Assembly (NCBI GenBank): GCA_020850755.1
Contig: JADZEB010000016.1
Span: forward strand, 124,001-188,000
Reading direction: 5' to 3'
Length of the DNA stretch: 64,000 bases
From: Alphaproteobacteria bacterium
Lineage (GTDB): Bacteria; Pseudomonadota; Alphaproteobacteria; Acetobacterales; Acetobacteraceae
The translations under genes and the position numbers were made by a program. Each line of letters begins with the position of its first letter. The first letter of the stretch is position 1. The notes beneath the pieces are model-generated. The model was not told where the DNA came from and ran no database searches. It saw nothing but the letters and a program-made list of their open reading frames with translations. Positions 35,679-44,723 of this stretch are shown in pieces.

Positions 35679-37504
35679 AAGCCACCAACGACTTCGTCGT
35701 CAAGTTCGCCAACGTCAATGGCTCTGGCTCGGCCAGCGCCAACGAGTTGTTTGCGCGATCGATCCTGCGCATGGGCGTGCCGGTAAGCCCGCGCAACATC
35801 TTCCCCTCGAACATCCAGGGGCTTCCCACCTGGTACGAGGTGCGGGTGACCGAGCAGGGCTATCTCGGCCGGCGCGGCGGCGTCGACCTGATGGTGGCCA
35901 TGAACCCGCAGACCTGGGCCCAGGACGTGGCCGAGATCGGGCCGGGCGGCTACCTGTTCTACGACAGCACCAAGCCCTTGCCACTTTCGGCCTTTCGCGA
36001 GGACATCACGGTCATCGGCGTGCCGCTGACGGCGATCTGCAACGCCACCTACAGCGACGTGCGCCAGCGCCAGCTGTTCAAGAACATCATCTATGTGGGC
36101 GCGCTCTCGGTGCTGCTCGATATCGATCCGGCCGTGATCGAGAAGCTGTTCGGCGAGCAATACAAGGGCAAGGAGAAGCTGCTCGACAGCAACATCAAGG
36201 CGCTGCATCTCGGCCGCGACTGGGTGAAGAAGAACCTGGATCCCGGCATCTGCCGCCTCAAGGTCCGCCGCGCCGACCGCGTCGGCAACCGCATCTTCGT
36301 TGAGGGCAACAACGCCGCGGCGCTCGGCTGCGTCTATGGCGGCGCCACCGTGTGCGCCTGGTATCCGATCACCCCCTCCTCCTCGCTCGCCGAGGCGTTC
36401 CAGGCGCATTGCCGCCGCCTGCGCCACGACAAGGAGACGGGCAAGGCCAGGTACGCGATCGTGCAGGCCGAGGACGAGCTGGCCGCGATCGGCATGGTGA
36501 TTGGCGCGGCCTGGAACGGCGCGCGCGCCTTCACCTCCACCTCGGGGCCCGGCATCTCGCTGATGACCGAGTTCATCGGCCTCGCCTATTTCGCCGAGGT
36601 GCCGGCGGTGATCATCCACGTGCAGCGCGGCGGCCCCTCTACCGGCATGCCCACGCGCACGCAGCAGGCCGACCTGCTTTCCTGCGCCTATGCCTCGAAC
36701 GGCGACACCAAGCATGTGCTGCTGTTCCCCGAGGATCCGAAGGAATGCTTCGACTTCTCGGCCGCGGCGCTCGACCTTGCCGACAGGCTGCAGACCCCGA
36801 TCTTCGTCATGACCGACCTGGACATCGGCATGAACCAGCGCCTGTGCGAGCCTTTCCAGTGGGACGACAAGCGCGCCTACGACCGCGGCAAGATCATGAC
36901 CGCCGCCGACATCACCGCCGGCAAGACATTCGGCCGCTATCTTGATGTCGACGGCGACGGCATTCCCTACCGCACCCTGCCCGGCACCCACCCGACCAAG
37001 GGCGCCTATTTCACGCGCGGCACCAGCAAGGACCGTTTCGCCCGCTACTCCGAGGAGGGGCCGGTCTATGTCGACAACATGGAGCGGCTGCTGAAGAAGT
37101 TCGACACCGCGAAGACCATCGTGCCGCAGCCGATCGCGCGCAAGGCCAGCCGGACGACGCGCTACGGCGCGCTCTATTTCGGCTCGACCAGCCCATCCAT
37201 GCACGAGGCGCTCGACCGGCTGGAGGCGCATGGCCACCATGTCGATGCCATGCGGGTGCGCGCCTTCCCCTTCTCTCAGCCGATCGCGGATTTCGTCGCC
37301 GCGCATGATGTCGTGTTCGTGGTCGAGCAGAACCGCGACGGCCAGCTTCGCACCATGCTGATGAGCGAGCTTGGCACCAACCCGCGCAAGCTCGTGGCCG
37401 TCCTCCACTATGACGGCACGCCGATCACCGCGCGCTTCATCACCAACGAGATCGAGCGGGCGATCAAGGAAGCCGCGCCCCGGCGCGAGAAGGTGACGTC
37501 ATGA
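35663..37504 (+). CDS. 2-oxoacid:ferredoxin oxidoreductase, fused gamma-alpha subunit
   Basis: A 613-residue subunit. Residues about 1-190 are the gamma domain (VNGSGSASANELFARSILRMG and YLGRRGGVDLM). The rest is the alpha pyrimidine-binding domain with WYPITPSSSLAEAF, AEDELAAIGMVIGAAWNGARA, TSTSGPGISLMTEFIGLA and the GGPSTGMPTRTQQADL loop. This gamma-alpha fusion is the KorA/OorA-like arrangement for 2-oxoglutarate or a related 2-oxoacid. The ATG lies inside the preceding gene with GGAG upstream, and the gene overlaps the beta gene by 4 bases (ATGA). It is translated with its partners. Confidence 0.92.
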   Translation: MHPPLEATNDFVVKFANVNGSGSASANELFARSILRMGVPVSPRNIFPSNIQGLPTWYEVRVTEQGYLGRRGGVDLMVAMNPQTWAQDVAEIGPGGYLFYDSTKPLPLSAFREDITVIGVPLTAICNATYSDVRQRQLFKNIIYVGALSVLLDIDPAVIEKLFGEQYKGKEKLLDSNIKALHLGRDWVKKNLDPGICRLKVRRADRVGNRIFVEGNNAAALGCVYGGATVCAWYPITPSSSLAEAFQAHCRRLRHDKETGKARYAIVQAEDELAAIGMVIGAAWNGARAFTSTSGPGISLMTEFIGLAYFAEVPAVIIHVQRGGPSTGMPTRTQQADLLSCAYASNGDTKHVLLFPEDPKECFDFSAAALDLADRLQTPIFVMTDLDIGMNQRLCEPFQWDDKRAYDRGKIMTAADITAGKTFGRYLDVDGDGIPYRTLPGTHPTKGAYFTRGTSKDRFARYSEEGPVYVDNMERLLKKFDTAKTIVPQPIARKASRTTRYGALYFGSTSPSMHEALDRLEAHGHHVDAMRVRAFPFSQPIADFVAAHDVVFVVEQNRDGQLRTMLMSELGTNPRKLVAVLHYDGTPITARFITNEIERAIKEAAPRREKVTS

Positions 37505-38556
37505 CCTACGTCAACAAGCCGAAGCTGCATCATCCGACGCTGAAGAAGAACGCCGTCGGCTACACGCGGCGCGACTACGAGGGCGCGATCTCCACCCTCT
37601 GCGCCGGCTGCGGGCACGATTCCATCAGCGCGGCCATCATCCAGGCCTGCTGGGAACTGTCGATCGAGCCGCACAAGGTGGCGAAGCTGTCCGGCATCGG
37701 CTGCTCGTCCAAGGCACCGACCTACTTTCTCGGCAACAGCCACGGCTTCAACACCGTTCATGGGCGCATGCCCTCGGTGCTCACCGGCGCCAATCTCGCC
37801 AACCGCGACCTGATCTACATGGGCGTGTCGGGCGACGGCGACAGCGCCTCGATCGGGCTCGGCCAGTTCGCCCACGGCATGCGTCGCGGCGTGAACATGG
37901 TCTACATCGTGATGAACAATGGCGTGTATGGCCTGACCAAGGGGCAATTCTCGGCCACGGCCGACAAGGGCTCGAAGTCGAAGCGCGGGATCGCAAACAC
38001 CGACTCCCCGATTGACCTGGCCATGCTTGCGATCACGATGGGCGCCACCTTTGTTGCGCGCAGCTTCTCGGGCGACAAGGCGCAGCTCGTGCCGCTGATC
38101 AAGGGTGCGATCCGCCACGAAGGCGCGGCGATCCTTGATGTGATCTCGCCCTGCGTCGCGTTCAACAACCATGCCGGCTCGACCAAGAGCTACGACTATG
38201 TGCGCGAGCACAACGAGGCCGTGAACAAGCTCGACGTGATCCTCGGCAGCGAGGAGATCACCGCCGAGTACGCGCCGGGCGAAGCGACCGACGTGATGCA
38301 GAGCGACGGGTCGATCATCAGGCTGCGCAAGCTCGCCCCCGGCTACGACCCGTCGGACAAGGTCGCCGCGCTCAAGTTCATCCAGGAGCAGGAGCAGGCG
38401 GGCGAGGTCGCCACCGGGCTGCTCTATCTCGACCCGACGCCGCAGGACCTCCATGCCAGCCTGAACACGGTCGCCAGGCCACTGGCGCAGCTTGGCGAGG
38501 CCGACCTCAATCCCGGCTCCGCGGCGCTGGAGAGAATAAACGCCGCCCTGCGCTGA
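37501..38556 (+). CDS. 2-oxoacid:ferredoxin oxidoreductase, beta (ThDP-binding) subunit
   Basis: A 351-residue subunit. The Fe-S and substrate motif [13 protein letters not shown] is near the N-terminus. The thiamine-diphosphate motif runs from [19 protein letters not shown] to [15 protein letters not shown], and SKRGIANT and [13 protein letters not shown] follow. It completes a three-gene unit with the GltD-like flavoprotein and the gamma-alpha subunit. Such enzymes reversibly decarboxylate 2-oxoglutarate or similar acids to acyl-CoA with ferredoxin. Use in an otherwise aerobic-looking gene set is noteworthy. Confidence 0.93.
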   Translation: MTYVNKPKLHHPTLKKNAVGYTRRDYEGAISTLCAGCGHDSISAAIIQACWELSIEPHKVAKLSGIGCSSKAPTYFLGNSHGFNTVHGRMPSVLTGANLANRDLIYMGVSGDGDSASIGLGQFAHGMRRGVNMVYIVMNNGVYGLTKGQFSATADKGSKSKRGIANTDSPIDLAMLAITMGATFVARSFSGDKAQLVPLIKGAIRHEGAAILDVISPCVAFNNHAGSTKSYDYVREHNEAVNKLDVILGSEEITAEYAPGEATDVMQSDGSIIRLRKLAPGYDPSDKVAALKFIQEQEQAGEVATGLLYLDPTPQDLHASLNTVARPLAQLGEADLNPGSAALERINAALR

Positions 38557-38735
38557 GCAGGGCTGGCCGGCCGCGGGATCCGCAAGAAAGGGCTAGCCAC
38601 CTCCGGCCGGATGGCGTTAATCCAGCGCCCGGCCGCGCGATCGGGTGGCGCTCCCGCGACGGGTCGGGCGCCGGCGTGGCCCGCAATGGGGAAGCCGCCG
38701 GACACCCCTGCCGGCGAACAGCAAGGACGCTGCAC

Positions 38736-40916
38736 GTGACCGCTCGCATCGAGGCCGGCGGCCTCAAGATCGACAAGACCCTTCACGACTTCATCGCAAA
38801 CGAGGCGTCGCCCGGCACCGGCATCGATCCGGCCGCCTTCTGGGCAGCACTGGGCGCGATCGTGCGGGACATGGCACCACGCAATCGCGCGCTCCTTGCG
38901 AAGCGCGACGAACTGCAGGCGAGGATCGACGCCTGGCACCGCGAGCGTCGTGGCCAGGCGCTCGACCTGCCGGCCTACAAGGCCATGCTGCACGAGATCG
39001 GCTATCTCGTGCCCGAAGGCCCGGACTTTGCCGTCGCGACAGCGAACGTCGATCCCGAGATCGCCGCCATCGCCGGCCCGCAGCTGGTGGTGCCGGTGAT
39101 GAATGCGCGCTACGCGCTGAACGCCGCCAACGCGCGCTGGGGCAGCCTGTATGACGCGCTCTACGGCACCGATGCCATCCCCGAGGATGGCGGCGCCAGC
39201 CGTGCTGGCGGCGGCTACAGCCCCGAGCGCGGAGCCCGCGTGATCGCCGAGGGACGCCGCTTCCTAGACCAGGCCGCGCCGCTCGAAGGCGCGAGCCATG
39301 CCGAGGCGGCGCAGTATTCGGTCGCTGCGGGCCTGCTGTTCGTCACCACCGTCACCGGCCATCGCGTGCCGCTGCGCGATCCGGCGCAGTTCCGCGGCTG
39401 GCGTAGCGATACGATCAAGCCCGCGGCGATCCTGTTGGCCAATCACGGCCTGCATGTCGAGATCACGATCGACCGCACCCATCCGATCGGCAAGGACGAT
39501 CCGGCCGGGATCGCCGACATCGTGCTGGAATCGGCCGTGACCACCATCCAGGACTGCGAGGATTCGGTCGCCGCAGTCGATGCGGCCGACAAGGCGCTGG
39601 TCTATCGCAACTGGCTCGGCCTGATGCGCGGCGACCTTGCCGCCGCCTTCGACAAGGGCGGACGCACGGTGACACGCCGCCTGAACCCGGACCGCGCCTA
39701 CCAGTCCCCCGGCGGCGGCGCCCTCACCTTGCCCGGGCGCAGCCTGATGCTGGTGCGCAATGTCGGACATCATATGTACACAGATGCGGTGCTCGACGCG
39801 ACGGCCGCCGAGATCCCCGAAGGCTTCCTCGACGGCATGTGCACGGCCCTGATCGCGCTTCACGACCTGCGCGGGGCCGGCAAGGGCCGCAACAGCCGGG
39901 CCGGCTCCATGTACATCGTCAAGCCGAAGATGCACGGCCCCGAGGAAGTGGCCTTCGCCAGCGAGCTGTTCGGCCGGATCGAGGATGCGCTCGGCCTCGC
40001 CCGCTTCACGCTCAAGATGGGCATCATGGACGAGGAGCGGCGTACCACCGTCAACCTCAAGGAATGCATACGCGCCGCCAAGGAGCGGGTGGTGTTCATC
40101 AACACGGGCTTCCTTGATCGCACCGGCGACGAGATCCACACCGCGATGGAAGCCGGGCCGATGATCCGCAAGAACGACATGCGCGGCGCCGCCTGGATCA
40201 AGGCCTACGAGGACTGGAACGTCGATACCGGCCTTGCCTGCGGCCTGCGCGGGCGTGCCCAGATCGGCAAGGGCATGTGGGCGATGCCCGACCGCATGGC
40301 CGAGATGCTCAAGACCAAGATCGGGCACCCGATGGCCGGGGCCAACACCGCCTGGGTGCCCTCGCCCACTGCCGCCACGCTGCATGCGATGCACTATCAC
40401 GCGGTCGATGTGGCCGCGCGCCAGGCGGAGCTTTCCCGGCGCGTGCGGGCCAGCCTGGACGATATCCTCACCATCCCGCGCGCCGACCGGCCGAACTGGC
40501 CGCGCGCCGCGATCCAGGAGGAGCTCGACAACAACGCCCAGGGCATCCTCGGCTATGTCGTGCGCTGGATCGACCAGGGCATCGGCTGCTCCAAGGTGCC
40601 GGACATCAACGATGTCGGGCTGATGGAGGATCGCGCGACGCTGCGCATCTCCTCCCAGCACATCGCCAACTGGCTGCACCAGGGCATTGTCACCGAAGCG
40701 CAGGTGATGGAGACGATGAAGCGCATGGCCGGCGTGGTCGACCGGCAGAATGCCGGCGATGCGGCCTATCGGCCGATGGCGCCCGACTTCGCGGCATCGG
40801 TCGCGTTCCAGGCGGCCTGCGACCTCGTGTTCAAGGGCCGCGTTCAGCCGAACGGCTACACCGAGTTCATTCTGCATGCGCGCCGCAAGGAAGCGAAGCA
40901 GCGCCACGGCGCCTGA
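38736..40916 (+). CDS. glcB: Malate synthase G
   Basis: A 726-residue enzyme (family about 720-730) condensing glyoxylate with acetyl-CoA to malate. Landmarks include [39 protein letters not shown]-like [15 protein letters not shown] with catalytic acids, [32 protein letters not shown], and [17 protein letters not shown] start at GTG 38736, preceded by AAGGA 8 bases upstream; a longer in-frame ATG at 38676 would add 20 non-family residues. It lies 179 bases after the oxidoreductase operon and 15 before the E1 alpha gene, so it could be cotranscribed with E1. Confidence 0.96.
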   Translation: MTARIEAGGLKIDKTLHDFIANEASPGTGIDPAAFWAALGAIVRDMAPRNRALLAKRDELQARIDAWHRERRGQALDLPAYKAMLHEIGYLVPEGPDFAVATANVDPEIAAIAGPQLVVPVMNARYALNAANARWGSLYDALYGTDAIPEDGGASRAGGGYSPERGARVIAEGRRFLDQAAPLEGASHAEAAQYSVAAGLLFVTTVTGHRVPLRDPAQFRGWRSDTIKPAAILLANHGLHVEITIDRTHPIGKDDPAGIADIVLESAVTTIQDCEDSVAAVDAADKALVYRNWLGLMRGDLAAAFDKGGRTVTRRLNPDRAYQSPGGGALTLPGRSLMLVRNVGHHMYTDAVLDATAAEIPEGFLDGMCTALIALHDLRGAGKGRNSRAGSMYIVKPKMHGPEEVAFASELFGRIEDALGLARFTLKMGIMDEERRTTVNLKECIRAAKERVVFINTGFLDRTGDEIHTAMEAGPMIRKNDMRGAAWIKAYEDWNVDTGLACGLRGRAQIGKGMWAMPDRMAEMLKTKIGHPMAGANTAWVPSPTAATLHAMHYHAVDVAARQAELSRRVRASLDDILTIPRADRPNWPRAAIQEELDNNAQGILGYVVRWIDQGIGCSKVPDINDVGLMEDRATLRISSQHIANWLHQGIVTEAQVMETMKRMAGVVDRQNAGDAAYRPMAPDFAASVAFQAACDLVFKGRVQPNGYTEFILHARRKEAKQRHGA

Positions 40917-40931
40917 GCGGAGTCGCGCGGC

Positions 40932-41957
40932 ATGAGCGAGGCGACGGTGCAGCCGACGGGCCCGGTGCTCGAGGGAGCCAACGACGCGATGCTCGCGCGC
41001 CTGATCGCGCATCAGCGCACCATGGCGCGCATTCGGGCGTTCGAGGAGGCCGCAGCGGAGGCCGCCGCCGCGGGCGAGGTGCTGGGCCTGGTCCATCCCT
41101 CGATCGGTCAGGAAGCCGTGGCCGCAGGCGTTTGTGCCAACCTCGAGCGTCATGACCTCGTTACCTCCACCCATCGCGGGCACGGGCACACGCTGGCCAA
41201 GGGCGCCGACCTCGCCGCCACCATGGCCGAGCTGTTCGGCAAGGCGAGCGGCTTCTGCAAGGGCAAGGGCGGCTCCATGCACATCGCCGATTTCTCGGTC
41301 GGCATGCTGGGCGCGAACGGCGTCGTCGCCGCCGGCATCCCGATCGCGGTCGGCGCGGCGCAGGCCCTCAAGCTGCGGCGGCTGCCGGGCGTGGCCGTGA
41401 CCTTCTTCGGTGACGGTGCCACCAATCGCGGCCCCTTCTTCGAGAGCTTGAACTGGGCCGCCCTGTTCCGCCTGCCGGTGCTGTTCGTGTGCGAGGATAA
41501 CGGCTTCGGCTCCACCACGCGCAACGAGGCCGTCAGCGCCGGACCCGGCCCGGCTGCGCGCGCCGAGGCTTGCGGCGTGCCGGCCAGAACGGTCGATGGC
41601 AGCGACGTTGCCGCCGTGGACGAGGCCGCCGCCGCCCTCCTGGCCGAGATCCGCGCCAGCGGCTCGCCGCGCCTGCTGCACGCGCGCACGCACCGCTTCC
41701 TGGGCCATACCTCGATCGACGCGCAAGGCTATCGCAGCGCCGATGAGCTCGCCGCCTGCCGCAAGAGCGATCCGATCGCGTTCAACGCGGCGCGATTGCG
41801 GGCGCTCGGATGCGCGGATGCGGAAATCTCGGCGATCGCCGCCGCGGCTGGAGGCGAGGTGGCCGCCGCCGTTGCCGCCGCACGTGCCGCCCCGCACGCG
41901 CCGAGCCACGAAGCCTTCGCCGACATCCAGGACATCGGGGGCGGGCTATGGCGCTGA
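40932..41957 (+). CDS. 2-oxoacid/acetoin dehydrogenase E1 component, alpha subunit
   Basis: Thiamine-diphosphate subunit of 341 aa. Seen are HPSIGQEAVAAGV, STHRGHGHTLAKG, the GKGGSMHIADF loop, and the ThDP motif from FFGDGATNRGPFFESLN to VCEDN. The HSSIGQE/GKGGSMH form is shared by pyruvate, branched-chain and acetoin dehydrogenase alpha chains; the acetoin-type is slightly favoured by length. It overlaps the beta gene by 10 bases. No E2 or E3 gene follows. Confidence 0.88.
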   Translation: MSEATVQPTGPVLEGANDAMLARLIAHQRTMARIRAFEEAAAEAAAAGEVLGLVHPSIGQEAVAAGVCANLERHDLVTSTHRGHGHTLAKGADLAATMAELFGKASGFCKGKGGSMHIADFSVGMLGANGVVAAGIPIAVGAAQALKLRRLPGVAVTFFGDGATNRGPFFESLNWAALFRLPVLFVCEDNGFGSTTRNEAVSAGPGPAARAEACGVPARTVDGSDVAAVDEAAAALLAEIRASGSPRLLHARTHRFLGHTSIDAQGYRSADELAACRKSDPIAFNAARLRALGCADAEISAIAAAAGGEVAAAVAAARAAPHAPSHEAFADIQDIGGGLWR

Positions 41958-42922
41958 TGACCTGCCAGGAGGCGGCGCTTGCCGCCCTCGCGCACGAGAT
42001 GCAGGAGGACCCGACCATCTGGGCGCTGGGCGAGGATCTCGGCCGCGGCGGCGTGTTCGGCCAGTATCGTGGTCTGCAGCAGCGTTTCGGCGCCGAGCGC
42101 ATCGTCGATACCCCGATCTCGGAGGCGACCATCATGGGCGCCGCCGTGGGCGCGGCGATGATGGGTACGCGCCCGGTGGTGGAGATGCGCATCGCCGACT
42201 TCGCGCTCTGCGCTGTCGACGAGCTCGTCAACCAGGCGGCCAAGGCACGCTTCATGTTCGGCGGCCAGGCCAAGGTGCCGCTGGTCGCGCGCCACCCGAT
42301 GGGCACCTGGAAGAACCTTGCCGCGCAGCACAGCCAGTCCCTGGAAGCCTGGTGGGTGCATGTGCCGGGGCTGGTGGTGGCGGCACCGGCCACGCCGGCC
42401 GATTGCGCCGGCCTGCTGAAATCCTCGATCCGCTGCGACGATCCGGTGGTACTGCTGGAACACAAGGACCTGTGGACATACGCCGCCGAGGTGGACGAGG
42501 CACTGCCTCCCGTGCCGCTAGGCGTGGCCGAGTGCGCGCGCGATGGCCGCGACCTGACCCTCGTCACCTGGTCGGCGGCCCGGCACCTGGCGCTCGCGGC
42601 AGCCGACGCGGCGGCGGCAACCGGCATCGAGGTCGAGGTTTTGGACCTGCGCACGCTCTGGCCCTGGGATCGGGGCGCGGTGCTGGGCTCGGTCTCGCGC
42701 ACGCGGCGCCTCCTGGTGCTGCACGAGGCGGTGCAGGTGGCCGGCTTCGGTGCCGAGATCGCCGCCACGGTGGCCGAGACGCTCGGTTCCATCCTGGCCG
42801 CGCCGGTGCGCCGCCTGGGTGCCCCGCGCGTGCCGATCGCCTATGCGCCGCCGCTCGAGGCGGTCTATCGTATCGACCAGGGCCGGGTTCTGGCCACGAT
42901 CCAGGGGCTCGTGCGCGGCTAG
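41948..42922 (+). CDS. 2-oxoacid/acetoin dehydrogenase E1 component, beta subunit
   Basis: A 324-residue transketolase-like partner of the alpha subunit. Recognisable are ALGEDLGRGGVFGQY, DTPISEATIMGAAVGAAMMG, a VVEMRIADF segment, AAQHSQSLEAWWVHVPGL, and the C-terminal transketolase domain VLDLRTLWPWD. The ATG at 41948 lies within the alpha gene and is where family similarity starts; longer in-frame codons are not used. The expected lipoyl E2 and E3 are not in the window, so the complex must borrow them or use a different acceptor. Confidence 0.88.
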   Translation: MALMTCQEAALAALAHEMQEDPTIWALGEDLGRGGVFGQYRGLQQRFGAERIVDTPISEATIMGAAVGAAMMGTRPVVEMRIADFALCAVDELVNQAAKARFMFGGQAKVPLVARHPMGTWKNLAAQHSQSLEAWWVHVPGLVVAAPATPADCAGLLKSSIRCDDPVVLLEHKDLWTYAAEVDEALPPVPLGVAECARDGRDLTLVTWSAARHLALAAADAAAATGIEVEVLDLRTLWPWDRGAVLGSVSRTRRLLVLHEAVQVAGFGAEIAATVAETLGSILAAPVRRLGAPRVPIAYAPPLEAVYRIDQGRVLATIQGLVRG

Positions 42923-42963
42923 ACCGCAACGCGCTTTCCTGCCCGCCGGGGACCCGAGAACTA

Positions 42964-42979
42964 TCGTGCGAAGGCACGA
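42964..42979 (+). promoter_or_regulatory. Short hairpin immediately before the DctP ribosome-binding site
   Basis: TCGTGC-GAAG-GCACGA is a perfect 6-bp stem with a 4-base loop, ending 2 bases before the AAGGAGG of the TRAP receptor gene. It has no T-run, so it is not an intrinsic terminator. It could stabilise or set off the highly expressed receptor mRNA from the upstream E1 transcript. Confidence 0.35.
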
Positions 42980-42993
42980 CCAAGGAGGAACCC

Positions 42994-44043
42994 ATGAAGC
43001 GCCGTGACCTGCTGAAATCCACTGTCGGCCTGGCCGCCGCCGGGACGCTCTCTGCGCCGATGCTGCTGCCCACCCCCGCCTATGCGCAGGCCGGCTACCG
43101 CGCCGAGTACAACATGTCACTGGTGGTTGGCCCGCCCTTCCCCTGGGGCCTTGGCGGGCAGCGCTGGGCCGAGCTCGTGCGCGAGCGCACCCAGGGCCGC
43201 ATCAACATCAAGCTGCACCCCGGCGCATCGCTTGTCGGCGGCGACCAGACGCGCGAGTTCACCGCGATCCGGCAGGGCGTGATCGACCTCGCCATCGGCT
43301 CGACCATCAACTGGTCGCCGCAGATCCGCGCGCTCAACCTGTTCTCGCTGCCCTTCCTGATGCCCGATCACCGCGCCATCGACGCGCTGACCGGCGGCGA
43401 GGCCGGGCGCGACATCATGGGCCTGCTGGAGCGGTCGGGCGTGGTGCCGCTCGCCTGGGGCGAGAACGGCTTTCGCGAGTTGACCAACTCGAAGCGCGCG
43501 ATCCGCACGCCGGCCGACATGCGCGGACTCAAGTTCCGCGTCGTCGGCTCGCCGATCTTCCTCGAAGTGTTCACGGCACTCGGCGCGAACCCGACCCAGA
43601 TGTCCTGGGCGGACGCGCAGCCGGCGCTTGCCACCGGCGCCGTCGATGGCCAGGAGAACCCGCTGACCATCTTCACCGTGGCGCGCCTGCACACGGTTGG
43701 GCAGAAGTTCGTCACGCTGTGGGGCTATGTCGCCGACCCGCTGATCTTCGTCGCCAATCGCGAGGTCTGGAACAGCTGGAGCCCGGCCGATCGCGACATC
43801 GTGCGCGCCGCGGCGGTGGAGGCTGGCCGCCACAACATCCAGCTCGCGCGCGCGGGCATCACCGGCAGCGACCGCGCGGTGCTGGAGCAGATCCGCGGCC
43901 TTGGCGTCGAGATCACGGAACTGAACGACGCGCAGCGCAACGCCTTCCGCGAGGCGACCAAGCCGGTGTTCGACAAATGGTCCGAGCAGGTCGGGCGCGA
44001 CCTGGTGGCGAAGGCGCAGGCGGCGATCGCGGCGCGCGGCTAG
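42994..44043 (+). CDS. dctP: TRAP transporter periplasmic receptor DctP, Tat-exported
   Basis: Receptor of 349 aa. A twin-arginine-like signal (KRRDLLKSTVGLAAAGTLSAP) ends near AYAQA. The family start MSLVVGPPFPWGLGGQRWAELV, the ligand-carboxylate loop MRGLKFRVVGSPIFLEVFTALGANPTQMSWAD and GAVDGQENPLTIFTVARLH are clear. The strong AAGGAGG 5-6 bases before the ATG fixes the start; the long frame upstream is the E1 beta shadow. Forms a TRAP system with the DctQ and DctM genes that follow. The ligand is probably a carboxylate, not further defined. Confidence 0.94.
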   Translation: MKRRDLLKSTVGLAAAGTLSAPMLLPTPAYAQAGYRAEYNMSLVVGPPFPWGLGGQRWAELVRERTQGRINIKLHPGASLVGGDQTREFTAIRQGVIDLAIGSTINWSPQIRALNLFSLPFLMPDHRAIDALTGGEAGRDIMGLLERSGVVPLAWGENGFRELTNSKRAIRTPADMRGLKFRVVGSPIFLEVFTALGANPTQMSWADAQPALATGAVDGQENPLTIFTVARLHTVGQKFVTLWGYVADPLIFVANREVWNSWSPADRDIVRAAAVEAGRHNIQLARAGITGSDRAVLEQIRGLGVEITELNDAQRNAFREATKPVFDKWSEQVGRDLVAKAQAAIAARG

Positions 44044-44180
44044 GCATGGCCGGTGCGCGCCCGGCCGATGGCGGATCGGGCCGATAGAGACGAGCGGCAC
44101 GGGAATCGCCCTGCGCCGCCGCCTTACTGCACCGGTCGGCGCACGCGCAGCGCCGTCCGACGCGACGCGAGCGCCTTGCG

Positions 44181-44723
44181 ATGACAGAGCCAGGCGAGAC
44201 ACGAGAGCGGGGCGAGCCGAAACCTGCGCGGAAGTTCCTGCCCGAGCGGCACCTTGCCGCCGCGGCGATGGCGATCATGTGCGTGATCACCTTCGCCAAT
44301 GTGCTGACCCGCTACCTGACCAACGTCTCGCTCGCCTGGACCGAGGAGATCTCGATCTTCCTGATGGTGTTCATGACGCTGACGGCCTCGGCCGCGGCGT
44401 TCGTGCTCGACCGCCATATCCGCGTTACCATCCTGACGGACCTCTTGCCCCGCCGCGCCCGCGCCGCGATCGGCGTCCTGGCGGGGTTCGCTTCGCTGGC
44501 GATGTTCGTGCTCCTCGCCTGGTATGGCTGGCGGCTCGCGGCAGATGACCGCGAGTTCAGCGTCACCAGCCCCGCGCTCGACATCCCTAACTGGCTCTAC
44601 ACGGTCTGGCTGCCGCTGCTGGCGGCGCTGATCGCGCTGCGGGTCGGGCATGCGATCTGGCTGGGGCTGCGGCGCGACCGGGCGGATGAAGGCGCAGGAC
44701 GCGCGGACGGGGCCGCACCGTGA
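44181..44723 (+). CDS. dctQ: TRAP transporter small permease DctQ
   Basis: Small membrane subunit of 180 aa with four hydrophobic helices. The family signature FANVLTRYLTNVSLAWTEEISIFLMVFMTLTASA lies at about residues 35-70. A charged cytoplasmic N-terminus (about 25 residues) precedes helix 1. It lies 137 bases after dctP, and its stop overlaps the GTG of dctM. Confidence 0.92.
   Translation: MTEPGETRERGEPKPARKFLPERHLAAAAMAIMCVITFANVLTRYLTNVSLAWTEEISIFLMVFMTLTASAAAFVLDRHIRVTILTDLLPRRARAAIGVLAGFASLAMFVLLAWYGWRLAADDREFSVTSPALDIPNWLYTVWLPLLAALIALRVGHAIWLGLRRDRADEGAGRADGAAP

Noticed and set aside
41596-44043. 815-codon frame suggesting an extended DctP
   Set aside because: The part before 42994 is an alternative frame of the E1 genes. 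The twin-arginine signal and AAGGAGG fix the start at 42994.
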